DNA of 12,542 nt from Candidatus Aenigmatarchaeota archaeon (lineage in GTDB: Archaea; Aenigmatarchaeota; Aenigmatarchaeia; GW2011-AR5), in assembly GCA_016198625.1 (NCBI GenBank), contig JACQIH010000044.1, forward strand, positions 1 through 12,542. Reading direction: 5' to 3'. The position numbers and the translations under genes were made by a program. The notes beneath the pieces are model-generated. The model was not told where the DNA came from, searched no databases, and saw only the letters and a program-made list of their open reading frames with translations. This document shows positions 1 through 7,118 of the stretch, piece by piece; the stretch's first letter is position 1, and each line of letters opens with the position of its first letter.

Positions 1-379
1 GAATATTTCCTTCTATCTTGTCGAGGTCTACGCCGCCTGCAGGAATAACAAAAATCAGGGAGATAAAATTGTACAGATCAACTGTCTTGTTGATGTGAGG
101 AATATCCCGTCCTTTCAGGACGCTTCTGACGAGCGCCTCTACTGAGGACCTGTAGTCGCTCGGTTTTGAACCAAACGACGAATAAATTTTCCTCCAGGAA
201 GAAATTGACGGGTGATCAGATATGCTGTCGGCATCGAAATTTCTCTTTACCGAGTCCTTGGCATTTCTAAGAAGTGATTCAATTTCTTCGTCGGGTTTTC
301 CGTTCTCGACACTATTAGTGACTATTACGCCTATTCTCACCTCGGGATATTTTCCGAAAACTTCTGACGTGAGCTTCAT
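1..379 (-). CDS. B3/B4 tRNA-binding domain protein (N-terminal part, cut by window edge)
   Basis: Reading leftward from the ATG at 379-377, the frame stays open for 126 codons and runs off the window, so the stop is missing. The product resembles the stand-alone B3/B4 proteins (COG3382), which are related to the B3/B4 module of the phenylalanyl-tRNA synthetase beta chain. Visible family hallmarks are SWRKIYSSFGSKPSDYRSS (residues 61-79), a following helix EALVRSVLKG, then IPHINKTVDLYNFISL (93-108) and the PAGGVDLDKIEG turn (113-124). In PheRS this fold takes part in editing mischarged tRNA; the substrate of the free-standing proteins is not established. The start is supported by a modest GTAGGT about 8 nt upstream. 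The gene lies 60 bp downstream of rpl12 on the same strand but beyond a U-rich stretch, so it probably has its own promoter. The family call is firm; the function is not. Confidence 0.88.
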   Translation of the reverse strand, partial: MKLTSEVFGKYPEVRIGVIVTNSVENGKPDEEIESLLRNAKDSVKRNFDADSISDHPSISSWRKIYSSFGSKPSDYRSSVEALVRSVLKGRDIPHINKTVDLYNFISLIFVIPAGGVDLDKIEGNI

Positions 380-403
380 CTAGCGATACCTACTAGTAAT
401 TAG

Positions 404-437
404 AAAAAACGGCTTTAAAAAAAGCAAAGCAAAAAAT
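404..437 (-). terminator. U-tract terminator after rpl12
   Basis: Just past the rpl12 stop, the minus strand has three T-runs in quick succession: T6 at 436-431, T7 at 423-417 and T6 at 409-404. Archaeal RNA polymerase typically terminates at such oligo-U tracts without needing a hairpin. The position at the end of the rpl1-rpl10-rpl12 unit fits. Confidence 0.6.
413..423 (-). promoter_or_regulatory. Possible TATA box for the B3/B4 gene
   Basis: The minus strand reads TTTTTTTAAAG here, about 26 nt before a predicted start site near 390 and about 35 nt before the ATG at 379. It lies inside the rpl12 terminator, so the two signals would overlap. The support is position and base composition only. 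Confidence 0.3.
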
Positions 438-439
438 GA

Positions 440-754
440 TTAGCCGAACAGAGATGCGAGCCCGCTGGCTGCCTCTTCTGCCTTCTTTTCCATGTCTTCT
501 TCGTCTTTCTTCTCCGCAGCTTCCGCTGCAACCGCCACGGCCGCGCCTCCGGCAGGTGCCGCTGCAACAGCCACAGGCATCGCTGCCTTGCTGATGACTT
601 CGTCGATATTGACGCCATCCAGCGCAGCCACCAATGCCTTGACCTTCGCTTCGTCCGGCTGTTCGCCCGCCGCCTGGACAACTTTCTTGACGCTGTCCTC
701 GCTGACAGGCTTGCCCGCCGAATGGAGCAGCAGCGCGCTGTAAATGTAGTTCAT
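440..754 (-). CDS. rpl12: Ribosomal stalk protein P1 (L12ae)
   Basis: This 104-residue protein is the archaeal P1-type stalk protein. It dimerises on P0 (L10) and recruits translation factors to the GTPase centre of the large subunit. The N-terminal helical dimerisation domain (about 1-58) starts [20 protein letters not shown]. An Ala-rich hinge follows (about 58-78), then a charged Lys/Glu stretch and the closing GLASLFG, a variant of the usual GLGALFG factor-binding tail. The start is set by a GGAGG seven bases upstream, inside the last codons of rpl10, with a 3 bp intergenic gap. It is the last gene of the rpl1-rpl10-rpl12 unit. Length is normal for archaea. Confidence 0.97.
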   Translation of the reverse strand: MNYIYSALLLHSAGKPVSEDSVKKVVQAAGEQPDEAKVKALVAALDGVNIDEVISKAAMPVAVAAAPAGGAAVAVAAEAAEKKDEEDMEKKAEEAASGLASLFG

Positions 755-757
755 GTT

Positions 758-1597
758 TTAGCCTCCTGTTTTTTGTTGAAGTGCCATAGATTCCCTTACC
801 GCTTTAAGCAGGACATCATCAATGAACTGCTTCTCGATTATGTTCGCCTCGACGCATAGCGTCCTTGCTTCCGAGAACGCCTTGCGAATGATCAATTCTA
901 TCGTAAGCTTTGTCGGGTATCCAGTATTCACAGAAAGATTCACGGCCTTCTGGGCTCCTGCGGCGAGTTCGTTGATATATGACGACACATCGACGTCAAG
1001 CACGCTCTTCTCATACATGACGCCGTCCTGGCGCGCTACCAGCAGGTCAAGCCCGATTTCCATGGGCTCCATCTTGAGCATGTTGAAGACATTAACCATG
1101 TCATCAGTTATGGTCTCGCCCGCCTTCGCAACGGCCCTGTCCTGCATGACGGCTATCTTCCCGGCCTGCACGCTGGTCTTAAGCCCCACTTTCTGCAGCG
1201 TTGAAATGGCGGGGCCCGGAGCTATCGGCGTCGGTCCTTTTGCGACAACAATGTCTTTCGAAGCGACGTCGCCTGCTTTCGCGGGCGCGGGCGACCTGCT
1301 TTCCTTGAGCAGCTTGTACAGGCGGAACGGGTTCTCGTTCGTGAGCAGCAGAGCCGGCTCGCCGGATAATTTTTCCTTCAAATTTTCAAGGCCGGATTTT
1401 TCGAACGCCCTCACAAGAAGGTTCTTCTTGCTCATCTTCATGACAGCCGCGCCGCGGAGCGAGTCGCGTATTTTCTGCAGCTGCCGCGCGGGCATCTTGT
1501 GCATGTTTAAAATACCGACCACGGAATAGGCCTTGATAAGGCGCACGAGCTCCTCGAGCTCGCGTTCCTTCTTCACAATGCTCTTTCTTTTCTCCAT
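758..1597 (-). CDS. rpl10: Ribosomal protein L10 / P0, without acidic tail
   Basis: This 279-residue protein is the archaeal P0-type L10, the stalk base that binds 23S rRNA with L11 and carries P1 dimers. The N-terminal rRNA-binding domain (about 1-105) includes VVGILNMHKMPARQLQKIRD and KMSKKNLLVRAFE. An insertion domain follows (about 108-185) with GPTPIAPGPAISTLQKVGL. The C-terminal part, from about residue 205, is the helical spine that normally docks P1 dimers, with GYPTKLTIELIIRKAFSEA. The protein then stops at ALQQKTGG. Typical archaeal P0 proteins are roughly 310-350 residues and end in an Ala/Glu-rich linker plus GLGALFG; that part is absent. The TAA is followed 3 bp later by rpl12, whose Shine-Dalgarno lies in the last P0 codons, so this looks like the true end and not a frameshift. 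The start is 3 bp after rpl1 with only a weak upstream GAG, suggesting translational coupling. Confidence 0.96.
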   Translation of the reverse strand: MEKRKSIVKKERELEELVRLIKAYSVVGILNMHKMPARQLQKIRDSLRGAAVMKMSKKNLLVRAFEKSGLENLKEKLSGEPALLLTNENPFRLYKLLKESRSPAPAKAGDVASKDIVVAKGPTPIAPGPAISTLQKVGLKTSVQAGKIAVMQDRAVAKAGETITDDMVNVFNMLKMEPMEIGLDLLVARQDGVMYEKSVLDVDVSSYINELAAGAQKAVNLSVNTGYPTKLTIELIIRKAFSEARTLCVEANIIEKQFIDDVLLKAVRESMALQQKTGG

Positions 1598-1600
1598 AGT

Positions 1601-2206
1601 CTACAACTCGATTTTCACGGGATTGCCCATCGTCGTTTTCAGGTATACATTCTTTATCTGGTCCCTGCCTTTCGGCAGCGTTTTCAAAATCTCCTCGAGC
1701 AGCCTTTCCGCATTTTCCTTTATCTGCTGGTCGCTCATTTTCTCGCTGCCCACATAGGCGTGTATTACAGGAGAATCCCTGACGCGCACCCTTACCGATT
1801 GCTTCAGCTCGTTGACAACGGCGTTGTGGTCCCTGCCGGGAGCGAGCAATTTAGGCATCTTCCCGCGCGGTGCAAGGTATTTGCCGAGCAGCTTTCCGAC
1901 AACGGGCATCAGGGGAGCTTCGGCAACGAAAAACTCGTATTCGTTCACCAGCATCCTTACCCTTTTCTTGTCAGCAGCAATAGCTTCCAGGTCAGGCCTG
2001 CTTATAGCGCCGCTTATCCTGTCCGACATTATCCCGACATTGATTTCCTTTCCGCGGCCGTGCGGCAGCTGTATTTCCTTGGAAAATTTGCTTTCCGGTT
2101 TTTTCAGGTCGATGTTCTTGAGGTTTATCACAAGATCAAAGCTTTGGCTAAATTTGCGCTGCTTGCTGTCGGTTCTGATGTGTGAAATCGCTTCCTGGAT
2201 TTTCAT
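1601..2206 (-). CDS. rpl1: Ribosomal protein L1
   Basis: This 201-residue L1 binds the mobile L1 stalk of 23S rRNA and helps move deacylated tRNA out of the E site. Recognisable segments are the N-terminal MKIQEAISHIRTDSKQRKFS, FDLVINLKNIDLKKPESKF, the conserved LPHGRGK, the central-domain LGKYLAPRGKMPKLLAPG, and the C-terminal KNVYLKTTMGNPVKIEL. The length is at the short end for archaea. The start is fixed by AGGAGGG seven bases upstream. It is the first gene of the rpl1-rpl10-rpl12 unit and is transcribed divergently from carA. Archaeal L1 is known in Methanococcus to repress its own mRNA; the leader hairpin annotated separately could serve here, which is inference. Confidence 0.97.
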   Translation of the reverse strand: MKIQEAISHIRTDSKQRKFSQSFDLVINLKNIDLKKPESKFSKEIQLPHGRGKEINVGIMSDRISGAISRPDLEAIAADKKRVRMLVNEYEFFVAEAPLMPVVGKLLGKYLAPRGKMPKLLAPGRDHNAVVNELKQSVRVRVRDSPVIHAYVGSEKMSDQQIKENAERLLEEILKTLPKGRDQIKNVYLKTTMGNPVKIEL

Positions 2207-2218
2207 GTAAGCGCCCTC

Positions 2219-2240
2219 CTACAGGAAAAACGGCCTGTAG
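2219..2240 (-). promoter_or_regulatory. Leader hairpin next to the rpl1 Shine-Dalgarno
   Basis: A perfect 7-bp inverted repeat, CTACAGG at 2219-2225 and CCTGTAG at 2234-2240, with an 8-nt loop, lies in the rpl1 5' leader. On the minus strand the 3' arm ends in AG, and those two bases are the first two of the AGGAGGG Shine-Dalgarno (2220-2214). Folding would therefore cover the edge of the ribosome-binding site. This position suits translational control of rpl1-rpl10-rpl12, but no L1-binding consensus was verified. Confidence 0.5.
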
Positions 2241-2263
2241 TGTTTTCGGGATTCCATTACCTT

Positions 2264-2310
2264 CGCGGAAAGATATATAAAACCAATAAAACCATACAGC
2301 GGGCTTTAAA
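2264..2310. promoter_or_regulatory. Divergent promoter region between rpl1 and carA
   Basis: The near-symmetric core ATATATAA (2273-2280) could work as a TATA box in both directions. Rightward it is preceded by CGCGGAAAG, a plausible BRE; initiation near 2302 would give carA a leader of about 39 nt. Leftward, initiation near 2250 would give rpl1 a leader of about 44 nt holding the hairpin and Shine-Dalgarno. A second candidate, CTTTAAAT (2304-2311), would make carA nearly leaderless or could serve rpl1 leftward. Which is used cannot be told from sequence. Confidence 0.45.
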
Positions 2311-2340
2311 TTTCTCTGCTTCTAATTCGGAGAGGGTTTG

Positions 2341-3399
2341 ATGGCCCGGTTGGTTTTAGAAGACGGCAGCGTATTCGACGGCAATCCTTTCGGTGCTCCT
2401 GTTTCCAGGGGCGGCGAGGTCGTCTTCAACACGGGCATGGTGGGCTACCCCGAGTCGCTTACGGACCCGAGCTATCGCGGCCAGATTCTCGTTCTTACTT
2501 ACCCGCTTATCGGCAATTACGGCGTTCCAGGTTTGCTGGAAAAAGGCGGAATCATCGAAAATTTCGAGTCAGAGAAGGTGCAGATAGCGGGCCTCGTCGT
2601 TTCAGAATACTCCGGGCAGCACAGCCACTGGAGCGCAGTCCGTTCCCTGGGAGAATGGCTTGTTGAAAATGGAATACCGGCAATATCAGGCGTCGACACG
2701 AGGATGATAACCAAGAAGCTGCGGGAACGCGGCGTCATGCTCGGGAAAATTGTCGCTGAAAGCGACGGAAAAGAAACCGGCGGATTTGAAGACCCAAACG
2801 CGCGGAATCTGGCCGCCGAGGTCTCGACGAAACACGAAGTCATTTACGGCATCGGGAAAAAGCGCGTTCTGCTGGTCGATTGCGGCGTCAAGCACGGGAT
2901 AATAAGGAACCTGGTGCAGAGGGGTGCGACTGTTATCCGCGTGCCATGGGATTATGATTTCTCTGAAATTCACTTCGACGGCATCGTGGTATCCAACGGC
3001 CCCGGCGATCCGAAGATGTGCGCCAGCACGATAAGCTTCATCTGGTCGGCCATGCAGAGGGAGGTGCCTATTTTCGGCATATGCCTGGGGAACCAGCTGC
3101 TCGCCCTTGCGGCTGGCGGCGACACGTACAAGCTGAAATACGGCCACAGGAGCCAGAACCAGCCGTGCATCGACGGCGAAGGCAGGTGTTTCATAACGAG
3201 CCAGAACCACGGCTACGCGGTGCGCATGTCATCCCTCTCCGCGGAATGGAAAGAGTTTTTCACGAATGCCAACGACGGCACGAACGAAGGGATCATTCAC
3301 AAAACAAAGCCATTCTTCAGCATACAGTTTCATCCAGAGGCGTCGCCCGGGCCTGTGGATACAACTTTCCTTTTCGACAAGTTCATGGAGATGCTATGA
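2341..3399 (+). CDS. carA: Carbamoyl-phosphate synthase small subunit (glutaminase)
   Basis: This 352-residue subunit hydrolyses glutamine and passes ammonia to CarB for carbamoyl phosphate, the precursor of pyrimidines and arginine. The N-terminal CPSase small-chain domain (about 1-150) includes FNTGMVGYPESLTDPSYRGQ and LTYPLIGNYG. The class I glutamine amidotransferase domain (about 175-352) has SNGPGDP, the nucleophile elbow FGICLGNQLLALA with catalytic Cys248, the GHRSQNQP segment, and QFHPEASPGP with catalytic His331 and Glu333. All three triad residues are present. The ATG at 2341 was chosen over an adjacent in-frame TTG at 2338 because GGAG at 2329-2332 is spaced 8 nt from the ATG. It overlaps carB by 4 bp (ATGA), which is typical translational coupling. 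No argF or pyrB is adjacent in this window. Confidence 0.97.
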   Translation: MARLVLEDGSVFDGNPFGAPVSRGGEVVFNTGMVGYPESLTDPSYRGQILVLTYPLIGNYGVPGLLEKGGIIENFESEKVQIAGLVVSEYSGQHSHWSAVRSLGEWLVENGIPAISGVDTRMITKKLRERGVMLGKIVAESDGKETGGFEDPNARNLAAEVSTKHEVIYGIGKKRVLLVDCGVKHGIIRNLVQRGATVIRVPWDYDFSEIHFDGIVVSNGPGDPKMCASTISFIWSAMQREVPIFGICLGNQLLALAAGGDTYKLKYGHRSQNQPCIDGEGRCFITSQNHGYAVRMSSLSAEWKEFFTNANDGTNEGIIHKTKPFFSIQFHPEASPGPVDTTFLFDKFMEML

Positions 3400-6300
3400 T
3401 AAAGAAAGTTTTGATATTAGGCAGCGGCAGCATAAAGATAGGCGAAGCCGGCGAGTTTGATTATTCCGGAAGCCAGGCGATAAAGGCTCTGAAGGAGGAA
3501 GGCATCAAGACGATACTCGTGAATCCGAACATAGCGACCATACAGACAGGAGAGAAGCTGGCGGACAAAGTTTATTTTCTTCCGGTGAATGCGCACTTTG
3601 TCTCGAAGGTTATTGAAAAGGAAATGCCGGACGGAATATTGCTCGCCTTCGGCGGCCAGACAGCGCTTAATTGCGGCTTGGAGCTCTATCGACGAGGCGT
3701 CCTTGACAAGCACGGCGTGAAAGTTCTCGGAACTCCGGTGAGCGCGATAGAAGCAACAGAGGACAGGGAATTGTTCGTAAAGAAACTTTCTGAAATAAAC
3801 CTGAAAACGCCCAGGAGCAGGGCGGTGACAGAACTTGAAGGCGCGCTGAAAGCTGCCGACGAGATAGGATATCCCGTGATCGTAAGGGCGGCGTTCGCCC
3901 TGGGCGGCGAGGGCTCAGGCGTCGCGAACAGTTCGGAAGAGCTCCGCGCGATCGTTCTCAAGGCGCTGGCGCGCGCGCCGCAGATTCTTGTTGAAGAATA
4001 TCTCGGGGGATGGAAGGAAATCGAGTACGAAGTCGTCAGGGACGGCAAGGACAACTGCATAACCGTCTGCAACATGGAAAACTTCGACCCGATGGGCATT
4101 CATACGGGGGAAAGCATCGTTGTCGCGCCCTCACAGACATTGAGCAATGGCGAATACCACAAGCTCAGGACGATTTCCATAAAGCTCATCAGGCACCTGG
4201 GAATCGTCGGCGAGTGCAACATACAGTTCGCCCTTGACCCGCAATCGGACGACTACAGGATCATAGAGGTGAACGCGCGGCTTTCCAGAAGCTCCGCGCT
4301 TGCGTCGAAGGCAACGGGATACCCGCTTGCTTTCATAGCCGCGAAGTTGGCGTTGGGGTACAATCTCACCGATATCGAGAACACGATAACGAAGAGAACG
4401 AAGGCGTGCTTCGAGCCTTCCCTGGATTACATTGTGGTGAAAATACCGAGGTGGGACCTTGAAAAGTTTGTCATGGTATCGCGTCGCATCGGCAGCGAGA
4501 TGAAAAGCGTGGGCGAGGTGATGGCCATAGGGCGGAGATTCGAGGAAGCGCTGCAGAAGGCGGTCCGTATGCTCGGAGTCGGACTTTCCGGCGTCGTCGG
4601 CAACGCAGTTCATTTTGACGACGTGGAGACAGCGATGAAAGAGCCGACTGATAAAAGACTGCTCGCTGTGACGCAGGCACTTGAGGAAGGATACGACATA
4701 GACAGAATTCACGAACTCACGCATATCGACAGGTGGTTCCTCTCGAAGATAAAAAATATCGTCGAAACTGAAGCAAGGCTTTCGAATCTTGACAAGAAAA
4801 CGCTGGCCGAGGCGAAGAAGCTCGGATTCTCGGATTCCCAGATAGCGTCTGCTTCGAAGAAAAGCGAGCATGAGATAAGGCACCTCAGGAAAGAATACGG
4901 CATCATGCCCGCGGTGAAGCAGATAGACACGCTGGGCGCGGAATATCCGGCGGAAACGAACTATCTTTACACGACATACAACGGCGACGCTGATGACGTT
5001 GGCTTCCGCGAGAAGCATGTAATAGTCTTGGGCTCAGGCACATACAGCATAGGCAGCAGCGTGGAGTTCGACTGGTGCTGCGTCAATGCCGTGTTCGCTC
5101 TGCGTGACATGGGATACAAGGTCATCATGGTAAATTACAACCCGGAGACCGTTAGCACCGACTACGACATATGCGACCGCCTGTATTTCGAGGAGCTTTC
5201 TCTCGAAAGGATACTCGATATATGCGAGAAGGAATCGCCTCTGGGCGTGGTGATATCGTTGGGCGGGCAGATACCCAACAACCTGGCAAAGCCGCTTGCA
5301 GAGGCCGGTGTCAGGATATTAGGCACAAGCGCTGACAGCATAGACATGGCGGAGAACCGCTACAATTTCTCGCGCCTGCTGGATACGCTGAACATCGAGC
5401 AGCCAGAATGGAAGGAGCTTACCACGGCGGAGGACGCCAAGGAGTTCTCGCGAAAAATCGGATACCCTGTAATCGTGAGGCCGAGCTACGTCCTCAGCGG
5501 CTCGGCCATGAATGTTGCATCAAACGAAACGGAGCTGGTACAGTATCTTGATGCGGCCGCGAAGGTCAGCAGGGAGCACCCCATTGTGATAAGCAAGTTC
5601 ATAGACGACGCGAAGGAAATCGAGATTGACGGAGTAGCCAGCAACGGGGAGCTTGTCCTGTGGGCAATCACCGAGCACGTGGAAAACGCCGGGGTGCATT
5701 CGGGCGACGCTACGATAATATTTCCTGCCCAGAAAATATACGTCGAAACAGTCCATCAGGTTCAGGACGTCACCGAAAAAATTGCCCGCCAGCTTAAGAT
5801 AACGGGGCCGTTCAACATACAATTCGTCGCAAAAGACAACAGGATAAAGGTCATCGAATGCAATCTGCGGGCAAGCCGCAGCTTTCCTTTCGTCTCGAAA
5901 ATATCAAAGAGGAATTTCGTCGAGGCGGCTACGAAGTGCATCATGGGACTGGGATGTGAGAAAACAGGGCATGCGCAAGCAAACTATGTGGGGGTCAAGG
6001 CTCCCCAGTTCTCCTTCTCGCGCCTGCGAGGCTCGGATCCTGTGCTTCGCGTTGAGATGGCGTCCACAGGGGAAGTTGGATGCATAGGCCGGAATTTTCA
6101 CGAAGCGTTCCTTAAATCGCTTCTCTCAACGGGCTTCAGGCTTCCAAAGAAAAACATCCTGCTTTCGACGGGGCCCCTGAAGAGCAAGGCTTATCTTCTG
6201 GAAAGCGTGAAGAAGCTCAGGGAGATGGGTTTCAGCATTTACGCCACGAAAGGCACGGCCGATTTCCTGCGGCAGTACGGCATCGACGCGGAAATACTGA

Positions 6301-6551
6301 GGTGGCCCTCGGAGAACGGCGAGCCCAACACGCTTACTTACCTGAAAGAAGGCATGATAGATTTCGTGATAAACATACCGAAAAGCTACGAGGAAGAAGA
6401 GCTGTCGAACGACTATCTTATCAGGAGGACGGCCGTTGAGATGAACATACCGCTCCTAACGAACCCGCAGAACGCCAAGGCTTTGATAGAGACAATTTCC
6501 GAGATGGGCATTGACGACCTCGAGATAAAGGCATGGGACGAGTACAATTGA
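3396..6551 (+). CDS. carB: Carbamoyl-phosphate synthase large subunit
   Basis: This 1051-residue subunit makes carbamoyl phosphate from bicarbonate, ammonia and two ATP. It is a full-length two-fold-repeat protein, close to the E. coli length. The first ATP-grasp half (about 1-400) opens with VLILGSGSIKIGEAGEFDYS and has the glycine-rich ALGGEGSG near residue 170. An oligomerisation region spans about 400-540. The second half starts near 544 with LGSGTYSIGSSVEFDWC, has SYVLSGSAMNV near 697, and ends around 915. The C-terminal MGS-like domain (about 920-1051), usually the site of allosteric control, has IYATKGTADFLRQYGI and NIPLLTNPQNAKALI. The start ATG at 3396 overlaps the carA stop, with GGAG 5 nt upstream inside carA. 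The frame stays open further upstream within carA, but nothing CarB-like is encoded there. It converges on rpl11, with 72 bp between them. Confidence 0.98.
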   Translation: MIKKVLILGSGSIKIGEAGEFDYSGSQAIKALKEEGIKTILVNPNIATIQTGEKLADKVYFLPVNAHFVSKVIEKEMPDGILLAFGGQTALNCGLELYRRGVLDKHGVKVLGTPVSAIEATEDRELFVKKLSEINLKTPRSRAVTELEGALKAADEIGYPVIVRAAFALGGEGSGVANSSEELRAIVLKALARAPQILVEEYLGGWKEIEYEVVRDGKDNCITVCNMENFDPMGIHTGESIVVAPSQTLSNGEYHKLRTISIKLIRHLGIVGECNIQFALDPQSDDYRIIEVNARLSRSSALASKATGYPLAFIAAKLALGYNLTDIENTITKRTKACFEPSLDYIVVKIPRWDLEKFVMVSRRIGSEMKSVGEVMAIGRRFEEALQKAVRMLGVGLSGVVGNAVHFDDVETAMKEPTDKRLLAVTQALEEGYDIDRIHELTHIDRWFLSKIKNIVETEARLSNLDKKTLAEAKKLGFSDSQIASASKKSEHEIRHLRKEYGIMPAVKQIDTLGAEYPAETNYLYTTYNGDADDVGFREKHVIVLGSGTYSIGSSVEFDWCCVNAVFALRDMGYKVIMVNYNPETVSTDYDICDRLYFEELSLERILDICEKESPLGVVISLGGQIPNNLAKPLAEAGVRILGTSADSIDMAENRYNFSRLLDTLNIEQPEWKELTTAEDAKEFSRKIGYPVIVRPSYVLSGSAMNVASNETELVQYLDAAAKVSREHPIVISKFIDDAKEIEIDGVASNGELVLWAITEHVENAGVHSGDATIIFPAQKIYVETVHQVQDVTEKIARQLKITGPFNIQFVAKDNRIKVIECNLRASRSFPFVSKISKRNFVEAATKCIMGLGCEKTGHAQANYVGVKAPQFSFSRLRGSDPVLRVEMASTGEVGCIGRNFHEAFLKSLLSTGFRLPKKNILLSTGPLKSKAYLLESVKKLREMGFSIYATKGTADFLRQYGIDAEILRWPSENGEPNTLTYLKEGMIDFVINIPKSYEEEELSNDYLIRRTAVEMNIPLLTNPQNAKALIETISEMGIDDLEIKAWDEYN

Positions 6552-6623
6552 ACCAGTAATTCAAGACACAAGAGGTGCGATTATGAGTTTGTATTAAAGC
6601 AGAACGAAGACGTTTTCTTCCAG
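6552..6623. other. carB-rpl11 convergent junction with small inverted repeat
   Basis: The 72 bp between the carB and rpl11 stops holds no recognised gene. CCAGTAA (6553-6559) and TTACTGG (6624-6630, at the rpl11 stop) are inverted copies 64 nt apart. A separate short palindrome, CCAGTTACTGG, covers 6620-6630. A tetrapeptide frame ATG-AGT-TTG-TAT-TAA (6583-6597) is preceded by AGAGGTG at 5 nt spacing. None of these is strong enough to name a function; this may be a transcript-end region for both strands. Confidence 0.35.
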
Positions 6624-7112
6624 TTACTGGATTTTATCGTCGTATATTCCTTCGCTAACTTCCTTGATGACGCTTTTAGGATCCTTTTCATCGACGGTGA
6701 TGCCGCACGAAACGCATGTTCCCAGTACCTGCTTTACTTTTGCCTTGAGGGTCACTCCGGTAAGGGAATCTTCCTTTGCCCTGGCGGCGCGGACAATCGC
6801 TTCGAACGGCAGGTTGCCTGCAAGCTTTCTCTGTTTGTTCTCGTCCACGGTTGCCAGCTTCTCCGCCTTCAGCTCTTTCCGCAGAATAGATGTGACAGGA
6901 GGAGTCCCCACGCTTATTGTGAATTTCTTCGTCTCCGTATCAACGACAATTTTGACAGGGACCTGCATCCCGGCGAATGTTTTCGTCTTCTCGTTAATCT
7001 GGGCTACAACTTCCCCCACGTTTATCTTCAGCGGAGACAGCGAAGGCCCGATAGGCGGCGCGGGCGTGGCTTTGCCGCCTTCCACTAGAACGTCAACGGT
7101 TTCTTTTGGCAT
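6624..7112 (-). CDS. rpl11: Ribosomal protein L11
   Basis: This 162-residue L11 binds the GTPase-associated centre of 23S rRNA beside P0. The N-terminal domain shows VEGGKATPAPPIGPSLSPL, the Pro-rich signature of the family, then FTISVGTPPVTSILRKEL. The C-terminal rRNA-binding domain includes VKQVLGTCVSCGITVDEKDP, and the tail ends EGIYDDKIQ as in other archaeal L11 proteins. The start has AAGGAG within the last lysine codons of spt5, and the gap to spt5 is 6 bp. In most archaea rpl1 would follow next; here the unit ends and carB arrives from the other strand. Confidence 0.97.
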   Translation of the reverse strand: MPKETVDVLVEGGKATPAPPIGPSLSPLKINVGEVVAQINEKTKTFAGMQVPVKIVVDTETKKFTISVGTPPVTSILRKELKAEKLATVDENKQRKLAGNLPFEAIVRAARAKEDSLTGVTLKAKVKQVLGTCVSCGITVDEKDPKSVIKEVSEGIYDDKIQ

Positions 7113-7118
7113 ATCAAA

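Noticed and set aside
1760..2185. Long plus-strand frame opposite rpl1
   Set aside because: It is antisense to a certain ribosomal protein gene, has unremarkable composition and no promoter; it is a shadow of rpl1 codon usage.
3018..3395. In-frame open extension upstream of carB, within carA
   Set aside because: The extension overlaps the GATase-coding part of carA, encodes no CarB-like sequence, and the ATG at 3396 with GGAG upstream matches the family N terminus.
4131..5018. 295-codon minus-strand frame opposite carB
   Set aside because: The protein is Arg/His/Leu-rich with no motif, as expected from the reverse of a GC-rich gene; carB is complete on the other strand.
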